A DNA stretch of 64,000 bases from NCBI RefSeq assembly GCF_020667845.1, contig NZ_JAFMPQ010000007.1, positions 62,001 through 126,000 of the forward strand, in the 5' to 3' direction. Positions 45,082 through 53,483 of the stretch are shown here, in pieces; within the stretch, counting starts at the first letter, position 1, and every line of letters starts with the position of its first letter. Below the pieces are notes generated by a model, which did not search any database, was not told where the DNA came from, and saw only the letters and a list, made by a program, of their open reading frames with translations. A program made the position numbers and the translations under genes. Source of the DNA: Cognatishimia sp. F0-27. GTDB taxonomy: Bacteria > Pseudomonadota > Alphaproteobacteria > Rhodobacterales > Rhodobacteraceae.

Positions 45082-45930
45082 ATGCTGGATGCAGCGGATA
45101 CGGCCAGGGCGGGCGCGGCGGAGACCGGCGACGCGCTGTTGGAAGTCAACAATGTCGAGGTGATCTACAATCATGTGATCCTCGTGCTCAAGGGCGTGTC
45201 GCTCACCGTGCGCAAGGGGGGGATCACCGCGCTTCTGGGCGGAAATGGGGCGGGCAAGACCACCACGCTCAAGGCAATTTCCAACCTGCTGCATTCCGAG
45301 CGGGGCGAGGTCACGAAAGGCTCGATCCTCTACAAGGGCGAGCGGGTTCAGGATCTTGATCCGGCGGCCCTTGTGAAGCGCGGGGTGATCCAGGTGATGG
45401 AGGGGCGGCATTGTTTCCCGCATCTCACCGTCGAGGAGAACCTCCTGACCGGGGCCTACACGCGGAGCGACGGCAAGGGCGCGGTCGCCGCGGATCTGGA
45501 TCTGGTCTACAACTACTTCCCGCGGCTCAAGGAACGGCGCAAATCCATGGCGGGCTACACCTCCGGCGGTGAGCAGCAAATGACCGCCGTGGGCCGCGCG
45601 CTCATGTCCCGGCCAGAGACGATCCTTCTGGACGAGCCGTCCATGGGGCTTGCGCCGCAGCTGGTGGAACAGATTTTCGAGATCGTGAAGTCGATCAACG
45701 AGAACGAGGGCGTGAGTTTCCTTCTGGCCGAACAGAACACCAACGTGGCGCTGCGCTATGCCCATCAGGGCTACATCCTTGAGAATGGCCGCGTGGTGAT
45801 GGAAGGCCGGGCCGAGGATCTGCGTGAAAACGCGGATGTGAAGGAATTCTACCTTGGCATGTCCGACGAGGGCCGCAAGTCGTTCCGCGACGTGCGCTCC
45901 TATCGTCGCCGCAAGCGTTGGCTGGCATGA
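45082..45930 (+). CDS. ABC transporter ATP-binding protein, LivF-type
   Basis: A 282-residue second ATPase of the transporter. Walker A LGGNGAGKTT, signature TSGGEQQMTAVGRALM, Walker B ILLDEPSMGLAP and LAEQNTNVALRYAHQGYILE are visible. The C-terminal tail (RSYRRRKRWLA) is basic and longer than in LivF of E. coli (237 aa). Its stop overlaps the next gene by ATGA. Confidence 0.92.
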   Translation: MLDAADTARAGAAETGDALLEVNNVEVIYNHVILVLKGVSLTVRKGGITALLGGNGAGKTTTLKAISNLLHSERGEVTKGSILYKGERVQDLDPAALVKRGVIQVMEGRHCFPHLTVEENLLTGAYTRSDGKGAVAADLDLVYNYFPRLKERRKSMAGYTSGGEQQMTAVGRALMSRPETILLDEPSMGLAPQLVEQIFEIVKSINENEGVSFLLAEQNTNVALRYAHQGYILENGRVVMEGRAEDLRENADVKEFYLGMSDEGRKSFRDVRSYRRRKRWLA

Positions 45931-46910
45931 GCGGTTTCGCAGCCTCAGTGGAGCGCGCGGTGGAGGCCGCATTGCGCCGGGACGGTCCGCCGATCCTCGT
46001 GCCGTATTGCGGCTATGCGGAGGAAGAGGCGCTGGTCCTTATTGGCCGGGTCGTCTCGGCCGTGCGGCGCGATGCGCCCGACCCGGATCAGTCGCGCTGG
46101 GTCAACTTCAAACAGATGGCGTCGCTCTTCCTGACGTCGGAAGTGGGCGATGTGCCTGTGACCGCGCGTAGCGTGACGGAAACCACCGATGCGGAGGGCT
46201 ACGTGACCCTGCGCGTGCCGCGCCCGAAAAAGGCGGAAGGCTGGGTCACGGTGCCTGCCAGTATCAAGGGCAGCGCGGATGCGCCGGTCGAGATGCGCGC
46301 GCTTGTGCCCCGTGCCGATGCGGCTTTCGGCGTGATTTCCGATATTGACGACACGATGATGCAGACCGGCGCGCATAACCTTGCGCGCAACCTCTGGACC
46401 ACCTTCACCGGCAATGCGCTGACGCGGCGGGTCTTTCCGGATGCGCTGGACCTGATGGAACGGCTCTCCGAGGCCGGGCGCAATCCGGTTTTCTATGTCA
46501 GCTCCAGCCCGTGGAACCTGCACAGTTTCCTCAACAAGGTGTTCGACCGCGCCGGGCTTCCGGAGGGGCCGATGTTCCTGCGCGATCTCGGGGTGAGCGG
46601 GAGCAGCGTGATCGGGGCCTCGCATCGGGACCACAAGGGACAGGCGGTGGACCGGATCATTGCCGCCAACCCGGCGCTGAATTTCTACCTGCTCGGCGAT
46701 ACCGGACAGAAGGATGCGCTTGTCTATCGCGATGCGGTCAAGCGCTATCCGGGTCGGATCAAGGCGGTGATCCTGCGCGAGCCGGTCAAGGGATCGGCGC
46801 GCGACAGCCTCTCGGCCCTGCTGGAGATCGAGGCGATGGGCGTGCCGACCCATTATGCGCGCAGCTTTGCCAACCTGCCGCGCCGTGTGGCGCCGCCAGA
46901 CGGGGCGTGA
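45927..46910 (+). CDS. App1-family phosphatidate phosphatase-like protein
   Basis: A 327-residue protein with the App1 (DUF2183) catalytic domain. The HAD-like motif DIDDT is at residues 139-143 in VISDIDDTMMQTG, followed by FYVSSSPWNL and HRDHKG with the conserved Lys, and LLGDTGQKD. The yeast member App1 is a Mg-dependent phosphatidate phosphatase. It overlaps the LivF-type gene by four bases, so it is part of the transporter operon, an unusual partner whose purpose is unknown. Confidence 0.87.
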   Translation: MSGFAASVERAVEAALRRDGPPILVPYCGYAEEEALVLIGRVVSAVRRDAPDPDQSRWVNFKQMASLFLTSEVGDVPVTARSVTETTDAEGYVTLRVPRPKKAEGWVTVPASIKGSADAPVEMRALVPRADAAFGVISDIDDTMMQTGAHNLARNLWTTFTGNALTRRVFPDALDLMERLSEAGRNPVFYVSSSPWNLHSFLNKVFDRAGLPEGPMFLRDLGVSGSSVIGASHRDHKGQAVDRIIAANPALNFYLLGDTGQKDALVYRDAVKRYPGRIKAVILREPVKGSARDSLSALLEIEAMGVPTHYARSFANLPRRVAPPDGA

Positions 46911-47068
46911 CCGGGATGCGGCGCGGGGGACAGGACGGCGCGACGCATGGCGCCGGTCGGGCGCTGACGCGGCCCTTGGCGCGGCCCGGTCGTGCGGCAC
47001 CGCGGGCGGTCAGGCGCGCGGCGCGGCCAGGATACCGCGCGACACCTGCCCGCATGCGGGCTGCGGGG

Positions 47069-47887
47069 TCAGGAGACGGTTTCGCGCATCTCCGCGATGC
47101 GCTCCAGCGCCTCGGCGCGGGTGTTGCGCAGGTTGGGATTGAAGTCCTGGCTTTCGGCGCGCAGGCGGATATCCGCAGCGGTTTCGGAGCCGGGTGCATA
47201 GCGCACCGAGCCCAGCGAATGGGCGACGTTCAACCGCTTGCCCCGATACGCATAGCGCACCCATGCGGCCGGTTCGATGCTGCAGCCTTCGTAATTGACC
47301 ACGAAAAACCATTTCTCGCGGCCCGTTCCGGCGATCCGGGTTTCGATATGGTCATAGAAGTCATCCACGTCGCGGGCGTGGTGGAACGTGAAATGCGAGA
47401 AATCCACGTCCATCAGTTCGGCAGCTTCGTCAAAGCGGATCCGACGCCGGAAATCGGCCTCGGTATAGCTCGGGTCGTGGCGGATGCGCGCCCGGCGCTT
47501 GGAGGGCAGCGTGGCCAGACGGGACAGCGCATCGGCGCGGTTGGTGAAGAGATTGGGGTCGAAGGCCTCGGTATCGGCTGCGCGTTTGATCTGGGCCGCG
47601 GTTTCGGGAGAGGCGTCGTAGCGCACGGACCCCATGGAATGCGCCATGTTCAGCGCCCGACCGCGACGCGCATAGGCCACCCATGCGGAGCTGTCGATGC
47701 GCAGTCCATCGAGGTTGACGAGGAAGAACCATTGGTCTTCGCCAGTGGCGCTGATGCGTTCCTCGATCCGGTCATAGAAGCGGTTCACGGAGGCGGAACT
47801 GTCGAAGGTGACCTTCGAAAAGTCGACCTCCATGATCTGGCGATCGGCATGAAAGACGATACGCGGGTCTATCGCGCTGAATGGCAT
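47069..47887 (-). CDS. Protein of unknown function with two tandem homologous halves
   Basis: A 272-residue protein made of two similar halves. The first has EVDFSKVTFDSSASVNRFYD, DQWFFLVNLDG and NMAHSMGSVRYDASPETAA; the second has DVDFSHFTFHHARDVDDFYD, KWFFVVNYEG and NVAHSLGSVRYAPGSETAA. The alternating strand and helix pattern recalls a STAS-like fold, but I recognise no family. GGGGAGG precedes the ATG at 47887. It is divergent from the PaaK-like ligase and convergent with the App1-like gene. No signal peptide or membrane segment. Confidence 0.8.
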   Translation of the reverse strand: MPFSAIDPRIVFHADRQIMEVDFSKVTFDSSASVNRFYDRIEERISATGEDQWFFLVNLDGLRIDSSAWVAYARRGRALNMAHSMGSVRYDASPETAAQIKRAADTEAFDPNLFTNRADALSRLATLPSKRRARIRHDPSYTEADFRRRIRFDEAAELMDVDFSHFTFHHARDVDDFYDHIETRIAGTGREKWFFVVNYEGCSIEPAAWVRYAYRGKRLNVAHSLGSVRYAPGSETAADIRLRAESQDFNPNLRNTRAEALERIAEMRETVS

Positions 47888-48033
47888 GGACTGTCCTCCC
47901 CTGACTGTGCCGGATCTCTGGATACCAATTTGGATCAGACCGGCCTTGTTCTGGATCAAATCTTCCAGGCTCGGCGCGGTTTTGCCGACAGGACGATGAA
48001 GACGACCCCTGCGGGTCATGAAAGGAGCGCGCC

Positions 48034-49227
48034 ATGAGCGGGTATTTCGACGATCTTGAGACGCGGAGCGCGGATGCCCGTGAGGCCGCGCAACTTGCGG
48101 CGTTCAACAGCCTGCGCGCCGCGCGCGGAGAGGCGCCGCTGGCCGATCTCGGGGCTTTGGCGACATTGCCGGTGCTGCGCAAATCCGAGCTTGTGGCGCG
48201 CCAGGCCGAGCAGCCGCCTTTTGGCGGGCTGCCGGTGTCCAACGTCGCGCATGTGTTTCAAAGCCCTGGCCCGATCTATGAGCCGGGCGGGGTCAGCCAT
48301 GACTGGTGGCGTATGGGGCGGTTCCTCAAGGCCTGCGGGATCGGGCCAGGCGACATTGTGCAGAATTGTTTCGGGTATCACCTCACGCCGGCGGGCATGA
48401 TCTTCGAGAGCGGCGCGCGCGCGGTGGGCGCAACGGTTCTTCCGGCGGGCACGGGCCAGACCGAATTGCAGGTGCGCGCGGCCAAGGACGTGGGTGTCAC
48501 GGCCTATGCGGGCACGCCGGATTTCCTCAAGGTGATTCTCGAGAAGGCCGACGAGATGGGCGTGTCGCTTGGCATCACGCGGGCCGGTGTCGGTGGCGGG
48601 GCGCTCTTTCCGAGCCTGCGTGCGTGGTATGCGGAGCGGGGCATCACCTGTTTGCAGTGTTATGCCACCGCCGATCTGGGCAACATTGCCTATGAATCGC
48701 CGAACCCCGCCGACCCGATGGCAGCGCCGGAGGGCATGATCCTCGACGAGCATGTGATCGTGGAGATCGTGACGCCCGGCACGGGGGATCCGGTGCCGGA
48801 GGGCGAGGTCGGCGAGGTGGTGGTGACGTCGTTGAACCCCGACTATCCGTTGGTCCGGTTTGCGACCGGGGATCTGAGCGCGATCCTGCCGGGGCAGAGC
48901 GCCTGCGGGCGGACCAACACGCGCATCAAGGGCTGGATGGGGCGCGCGGACCAGACCACCAAGATCAAGGGCATGTTCGTGCGCCCCGAGCAGGTGGCCG
49001 ATCTTGTGGCGCGCCACGCGGAGATCGACCGCGCGCGGGTTGTGGCGTCTCGCGCAGGCGAGCGCGATGTGATGACCGTGCGGATCGAGACGGTGGCGAC
49101 GGACCCGGCGCCCTTTGCGGCGACGGTGAGCGAGGTGCTCAAGCTCAAGGGCGAGATCGAGCTCGTGTCTCCGGGGGCTTTGCCGCGGGATGGTTTGGTG
49201 ATCGAGGACGCACGCAGCTACGACTGA
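48034..49227 (+). CDS. PaaK-like phenylacetate-CoA ligase family protein
   Basis: A 397-residue ANL-type ligase of the PaaK branch. QSPGPIYEPGG occupies the position of the P-loop, the Y-A-T-A-D-L-G segment is the adenine-binding motif, and VRFATGDLSAI with GRADQTTKIKGMFVRPEQV is the hinge and C-terminal lid. PaaK is usually near 430 residues. Together with the acyl-CoA synthetase at 37089 it gives this region two CoA ligases beside one transporter. AAAGGAG precedes the ATG. Confidence 0.87.
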   Translation: MSGYFDDLETRSADAREAAQLAAFNSLRAARGEAPLADLGALATLPVLRKSELVARQAEQPPFGGLPVSNVAHVFQSPGPIYEPGGVSHDWWRMGRFLKACGIGPGDIVQNCFGYHLTPAGMIFESGARAVGATVLPAGTGQTELQVRAAKDVGVTAYAGTPDFLKVILEKADEMGVSLGITRAGVGGGALFPSLRAWYAERGITCLQCYATADLGNIAYESPNPADPMAAPEGMILDEHVIVEIVTPGTGDPVPEGEVGEVVVTSLNPDYPLVRFATGDLSAILPGQSACGRTNTRIKGWMGRADQTTKIKGMFVRPEQVADLVARHAEIDRARVVASRAGERDVMTVRIETVATDPAPFAATVSEVLKLKGEIELVSPGALPRDGLVIEDARSYD

Positions 49228-49260
49228 GCGCGTTTCCCCGGCGCCACGGCTCTTGGCAGA

Positions 49261-49294
49261 GGGCGGCGGGGAGTATTTCTGGACAGAAGAAACC
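49261..49294 (-). repeat. Extragenic element, core-only partial copy
   Basis: On the minus strand the segment reads GGTTTCTTCTGTCCAGAAAT then ACTCCCC, a diverged core of the hairpin element without its GC hairpin. It is 34 bases after the PaaK-like gene in a 360-base gap (49228-49587) that otherwise shows only GC-rich sequence and the presumed promoter of the next gene. Confidence 0.55.
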
Positions 49295-49587
49295 GCGACC
49301 GCGGCGCGATTCGCCGGGCGGCGATGCGGGTGTCGGAGCGGAGGCGCGCGGCCTTGGCCCGCAGCGCCGGGATGTGACGGCGCGGTTTGGGCACGCGCGA
49401 CCGGTGGGTCGGCGACTGGACGGGGCGGGCGCGCCTTCGGGGGCAGGCGGGCTGCACCGGCGCGCGATGGGTCGGGTTTTTGTGGCCTGCGGGCGATTGC
49501 TAGCCGATAGCAACGGGTTGAAAGCCTTTTTCCTTGGGAGCGAGGTGTTTGGTGGTCTAGGCTCGCATCCGCAGGAGGACAGAAACC

Positions 49588-51441
49588 ATGACCGTATCAA
49601 CCAAAACCAGGGCGCTCGCACTTGGTGGGCTGCTTTTTGCAACGATGCTTCCGGGAGCGCTGATGGCGGCCGGAGATGCGCTGATCATCGGCAATGCCCG
49701 CTACGAGTCGTTGCCGCGTGTGTATGGCGCGGGCGCGATTGTCGAGGCGCGCGACGCGTTGCGGGATGCCGGCATGCAGGTCAGCGTGGCGCAGAATGCC
49801 GGGGCGGGCGACATGCGGCGGGCGTTCCGGCGGTTCGTGGACGGGTTGGAGCCCGGGAGCACGGACCCGGTCGTGATCGCGCTGGCGGGAGCTTTCGTGC
49901 ATTCGGAGGCCGGCAGCTATTTGTTGCAGGCCGATCTTGGCGATGGTCAGAGCGAAGCGGTGATCTTGGTCAATGCCTTTTCGGTCGATGCGGCGCTGTC
50001 GGTGCTGGCAGGGTATCCGGGGCGGGCCTTCCTGCTTCTGGGAGAGGGTCCGGTGGAGGCCGGAGCGGGCTCGGACCGGTTTCTGGATCCGGGAATCGGG
50101 CCGTTTGCCATCCCGCAGGGGGTGACGGTGATTCGCGGTCCGGCGCAGGACATTGCCGATTATGCGCAGCGGTCGCTGCCTTTGCCGGGGCGGCGGGTGC
50201 TCAACGATGCGCGGCGTTACGAACTTGACGTGTCGGGTTTTACGCCGGTGGACCTCGTGGTGTTGCATGAAGACGATGTGGTCCGGGCGCGCGAGGAAGC
50301 GGAAGCGGCGCAGAGCGCCCTCGAACGAGAGGCCGAGGCCGCCCGGCGGGCGGCAGAGGCCGAAGCCCGCGAGGCGGCGGCACGGGCCGCGGAAGCGGCG
50401 GCCCGTGAGGAGGCGGCACGCGCCGCCGAGGCCGCCGCGCGGCAGGCCGAGGAAGAGGCGCGGCTTGGCGATGAGCGGCGGCGTCTGGACCGGGCGGCCT
50501 GGCGCACCGCCGTTCAGGCTGATTCGCAAGAAGGGTACCGCGCCTATCTCGACGCCTTCCCCGAAGGATCGAGCGCGGCACAGGCGCGACAGCGCCTGTC
50601 GGCCATCGACTCCGAGCCATTCTACCGCGAACGGCGGCGCGAGGAGGCGCTCGATCTGTCGCGCGAGGCACGCCGCAACATTCAGCGTCACCTGTCTATT
50701 CTTGGCTATGACACGCGCGGCATCGACGGGGTTTTTGGAGGCGGCACGCGCGGGGCGATTCGCAACTGGCAGGAAGCGACGGGGTTGAAGCCCACCGGCT
50801 ACCTGACAGCAGATCAGATCAACCGGCTGGGCCGCGCCTCGGCGAGCCGCTCCGAAGAGCTTGAGGCCGAGGCCAAGGCACGCCAGCAGGCCTATGCGCA
50901 GCGAGACCGCGCCACCTGGCAGCGTGTCGAGGGTGTCGGCGATGAAGAGGGGCTGCGCCGTTATGTCGATGAATTCCCGGACGGGCTCTTCGCGGATCGG
51001 GCGCGCGCCATGCTGGACGATCTGGAGCGGGTGCGGGCGACGCGGGCGCAGAGCCGCGATCGCAGCGCCTGGCAGCAGGCGCGTCAGGCCGACACGATCG
51101 CCTCTTACAACGGCTATATCCAGCGCAATCCGGGCGGCGCCTTCGTATCTGCGGCGCGGTCCCGCATCGCCGAAATCGAACGGGCGCAACAAGCCAACCG
51201 CGCGCAGAATCGCGCCAAGGCCGAAGAGGACAGCCTCGATCTCAACATGACCGCCCGGAGGCTTGCCGAAGCGCGGCTCAAGCAGCTTGGGCTGGAGGTT
51301 GGCAAGGTCGACGGCACGTTTGACCGCGCAACGCGCCGGGCGATCCGCGACTACCAGCGCGCCCGGGCATTGCCTGTCTCGGGGTTCCTCGACCAGCAGA
51401 CGGTGGTCCGGCTGCTTGCGGGCAGCTTGTTGATGCCCTGA
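49588..51441 (+). CDS. Pseudo-caspase protein with coiled coil and two peptidoglycan-binding domains
   Basis: A 617-residue exported protein: signal peptide (1-28), a caspase-like (peptidase C14) domain to about residue 220 starting ALIIGNARYESLPR, an Ala/Glu/Arg coiled coil (about 228-300), three short WxxA...YxxxFPxGxxAxxAR repeats, and two PG-binding-1 domains (GYDTRGIDGVFGGGTRGAIR and GLEVGKVDGTFDRATRRAIR). The usual catalytic His (YAGHG) and Cys (DACR) positions read ALAGAFVH and LLLGEGPV, so it is likely inactive. The protein probably works in the periplasm at the cell wall. AGGAGGAC precedes the ATG. Confidence 0.87.
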   Translation: MTVSTKTRALALGGLLFATMLPGALMAAGDALIIGNARYESLPRVYGAGAIVEARDALRDAGMQVSVAQNAGAGDMRRAFRRFVDGLEPGSTDPVVIALAGAFVHSEAGSYLLQADLGDGQSEAVILVNAFSVDAALSVLAGYPGRAFLLLGEGPVEAGAGSDRFLDPGIGPFAIPQGVTVIRGPAQDIADYAQRSLPLPGRRVLNDARRYELDVSGFTPVDLVVLHEDDVVRAREEAEAAQSALEREAEAARRAAEAEAREAAARAAEAAAREEAARAAEAAARQAEEEARLGDERRRLDRAAWRTAVQADSQEGYRAYLDAFPEGSSAAQARQRLSAIDSEPFYRERRREEALDLSREARRNIQRHLSILGYDTRGIDGVFGGGTRGAIRNWQEATGLKPTGYLTADQINRLGRASASRSEELEAEAKARQQAYAQRDRATWQRVEGVGDEEGLRRYVDEFPDGLFADRARAMLDDLERVRATRAQSRDRSAWQQARQADTIASYNGYIQRNPGGAFVSAARSRIAEIERAQQANRAQNRAKAEEDSLDLNMTARRLAEARLKQLGLEVGKVDGTFDRATRRAIRDYQRARALPVSGFLDQQTVVRLLAGSLLMP

Positions 51442-51461
51442 GCGCAGGGGCCGGGGTCGAA

Positions 51462-51484
51462 ACGCGCATGCAAGGGCGCGGCGA
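51462..51484 (+). repeat. 23-bp dispersed repeat, copy 1
   Basis: The 23 bases beginning ACGCGCATGCAAGGGCG are identical to 57216-57238, and a CCGCTGG follows both within 15 bases. It lies 21 bases after the pseudo-caspase stop in a 336-base gap (51442-51777) that contains no gene. Confidence 0.75.
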
Positions 51485-51716
51485 GAGCGCCGCCGCTGGC
51501 ACCACGCGCCCGGCCCGGTTCCTGACCCACGGTCAGACCAGGCCCGGCACGCGGGGCGTTGGCGCGAAGAGGCGAATCATCGCTGTTCCAGCGGAATGCC
51601 GACCCCACCTAAATGGGTTTGGGACCGGCCCCCATGCGCGGGCAGGACCGGGTGCGCCGGATGCCCGCAAGGGTAGGTGCGCATGCCGAGGCGCGCGGCG
51701 TGACGATAGCAGAAAC

Positions 51717-51744
51717 GACAAAAGCCACCCGTTGGGGTGGCTTT
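51717..51744 (-). terminator. Terminator of rpmJ (possibly bidirectional)
   Basis: Perfect 10-bp stem AAAGCCACCC/GGGTGGCTTT with loop of 4 at 51721-51744. On the minus strand it is followed by TTTTGTCG, 34 bases downstream of the rpmJ stop. Confidence 0.85.
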
Positions 51745-51777
51745 CTCGACAGTCCTGAACGGAACTGAAGGCGTGGA

Positions 51778-51903
51778 TCAGCCTTGACGGGCTTTGAACC
51801 GACGCTGGGTCTTGTTGATGACATAGACCCGGCCCTTGCGGCGCACGACGCGGCAATCGCGATGGCGCTTTTTGAGCGAGCGGAGCGAATTTGCGACCTT
51901 CAT
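51778..51903 (-). CDS. rpmJ: 50S ribosomal protein L36
   Basis: A 41-residue protein, [20 protein letters not shown] at the start and [16 protein letters not shown] at the end, is plainly the alphaproteobacterial form of L36, a late-assembling protein of the large ribosomal subunit. It has a single Cys and thus belongs to the form without the zinc ribbon. GAGGAGAGG is upstream of the ATG. It follows tRNA-Val on the same strand, 86 bases away, and has its own terminator. Confidence 0.97.
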   Translation of the reverse strand: MKVANSLRSLKKRHRDCRVVRRKGRVYVINKTQRRFKARQG

Positions 51904-51989
51904 GGTGGCCTCTCCTCTACTTCTCGGCGCGCGAGCGCCTGCGTTGCTTTTGCTCTACCGGGTGCCCCCGGTCAGAACGGTGAATTCCA

Positions 51990-52064
51990 TGGTGGGCGAT
52001 ACTGGGATCGAACCAGTGACCCCTTCGATGTCAACGAAGTGCTCTACCGCTGAGCTAATCGCCC
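51990..52064 (-). tRNA. tRNA-Val (GAC)
   Basis: A full cloverleaf of 75 bases including an encoded CCA. The 7-bp acceptor stem is GGGCGAT/ATCGCCC, D arm GCTC/GAGC, anticodon stem CTTCG/CGAAG with loop TTGACAT (anticodon GAC), T arm ACTGG/CCAGT with TTCGATC loop. A TTGACA on the minus strand at 52120-52125 may be its -35 box. Confidence 0.97.
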
Positions 52065-52261
52065 CTATGGCCTGCGCATGCTCCGCTTTGCCGATGCCGA
52101 CCGTCTGAAAGGTCGTTATTGTCAAAGCCTGCCCCTTCCAAAGAAAGGGGCGCGGAATTCCGCGCCGGTGCGCGGTCTATAAAAGGGAATGAAACGGGGA
52201 TCAAGGGCTTTTGGCGCAGGATGATTTCGGACTATGTTTCCACCCGAGGAGAGCGCCGAAC

Positions 52262-53122
52262 ATGCCCAATACAGCCTACCATCTGCTTGAGCCAGAGCAC
52301 GTGACGAGCCGCGTGGTTTTTGCATCCCCCCATAGCGGGCGCGATTACCCCTGGCGGTTTCTGCGGCGCACGGTGCTTGACGAAGAGACGATCCGGAGCT
52401 CCGAAGATGCCTATGTGGACCGGCTTTTCGACTGTGCCCCCCAATTCGGTGCGCCTTTGCTGCATGCGGGCGCGCCGCGCGCCTATCTTGATCTCAACCG
52501 GGCCGCGGATGAGCTTGACCCTGCGCTGATCGAGGGCGTGCGGCGCGGTGGCCACAATCCGCGCGTCGCATCCGGCCTCGGCGTGGTGCCGCGCGTGGTT
52601 GCGGGCGGGCGGGCCATCTATCGCGGAAAGATCGCGCGCGACGAGGCCGAGGACCGTGTTGCGCGGCTCTGGCATCCCTATCATGGCAAATTGCAGGATT
52701 TGCTGGACCGCGCCCGGATACAGTTTGGCGAATCGATCCTGATCGATTGCCATTCCATGCCGCATGAAGCGGTGGAGGCGAGCGGGCGCGCGGGCTATCG
52801 CACGCCCGAGATCGTGATCGGTGACCGGTTCGGCGCCTCGGCACAGCAGGATCTCGTGGAGCGCGTGGAGGCGGCGTTTGCCGCGGCGGGTCTGCGGGTG
52901 GCCCGCAATGCGCCCTTTGCCGGCGCCTTCAGCACCCAGCATTACGGACGTCCGTCGCGCGGGCAGCATGCGATCCAGATCGAGATCGACCGCGCGCTCT
53001 ATATGGACGAGCGGCGCGTGCGCCCGAACGCAAATTTCCAACGACTCAGGACCGTGCTGCGCGGCGTCATCGCGGAACTTGCAGCGCTTGGCGCACAAGA
53101 ACAGCGGCTCGCGGCGGAGTAG
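52262..53122 (+). CDS. N-formylglutamate amidohydrolase family protein
   Basis: A 286-residue protein of the N-formylglutamate deformylase (HutG-like) family. VFASPHSGRDYP, SSEDAYVDRLF, GAPLLHAGAPRAYLDLNRA, LIDCHSMPHEAV and HAIQIEIDRALYMDE carry the conserved His, Asp and Glu metal ligands. It may hydrolyse N-formylglutamate in histidine breakdown, but no hut genes are near, so another N-formyl or N-acyl substrate is possible. GAGGAGAG is upstream of the ATG at 52262. Confidence 0.88.
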   Translation: MPNTAYHLLEPEHVTSRVVFASPHSGRDYPWRFLRRTVLDEETIRSSEDAYVDRLFDCAPQFGAPLLHAGAPRAYLDLNRAADELDPALIEGVRRGGHNPRVASGLGVVPRVVAGGRAIYRGKIARDEAEDRVARLWHPYHGKLQDLLDRARIQFGESILIDCHSMPHEAVEASGRAGYRTPEIVIGDRFGASAQQDLVERVEAAFAAAGLRVARNAPFAGAFSTQHYGRPSRGQHAIQIEIDRALYMDERRVRPNANFQRLRTVLRGVIAELAALGAQEQRLAAE

Positions 53123-53483
53123 CCGGACGGGGCGCGTCTTGGTCCCTTGGCTGGCAGCGCTTCGCGGCAGAGCTGGTCGGGCGAGGACAAAGGGCGACTA
53201 TCCCGCGCCGCGCCGGAGTGCCTTTCCGGGTTTTCGTCGAAGCATGGGCCGTTTGGCGACCGTATTGTCGGCCGGTGCCGCGCGGGGGCGCATGCTGTTT
53301 CACGTCTCTTATGGTGGATGACGGGCACCATTTGTGCCGGTCGCTGTGGGACAGGGGGCAGCCCGTGCCGAGCGTCGGGCGGCGCGGTGGCGCTCGACAA
53401 ATGGGTTGATCCCTGTGGCCGTTCCGCCGGAGCAGAAGGCAGCTGGCCCGTTCGCGTTCCGGACCCCCGGCGGGGCGGAGGGG
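53123..53483. other. Gap without recognisable gene
   Basis: A 361-base region between two convergent genes. No protein-like frame, palindrome with T-run, or element copy was recognised. Confidence 0.6.

Noticed and set aside
43075-45972. 965-codon minus-strand open frame opposite the binding-protein and ATPase genes
   Set aside because: Mirror-frame artefact of high GC; the + strand proteins are plain and there is no ribosome site or domain in the antisense frame.
52086-52125. Promoter for tRNA-Val from TTGACA on the minus strand
   Set aside because: A -35-like hexamer is present but the expected -10 position reads GGTCGG, so I did not list it as a feature.
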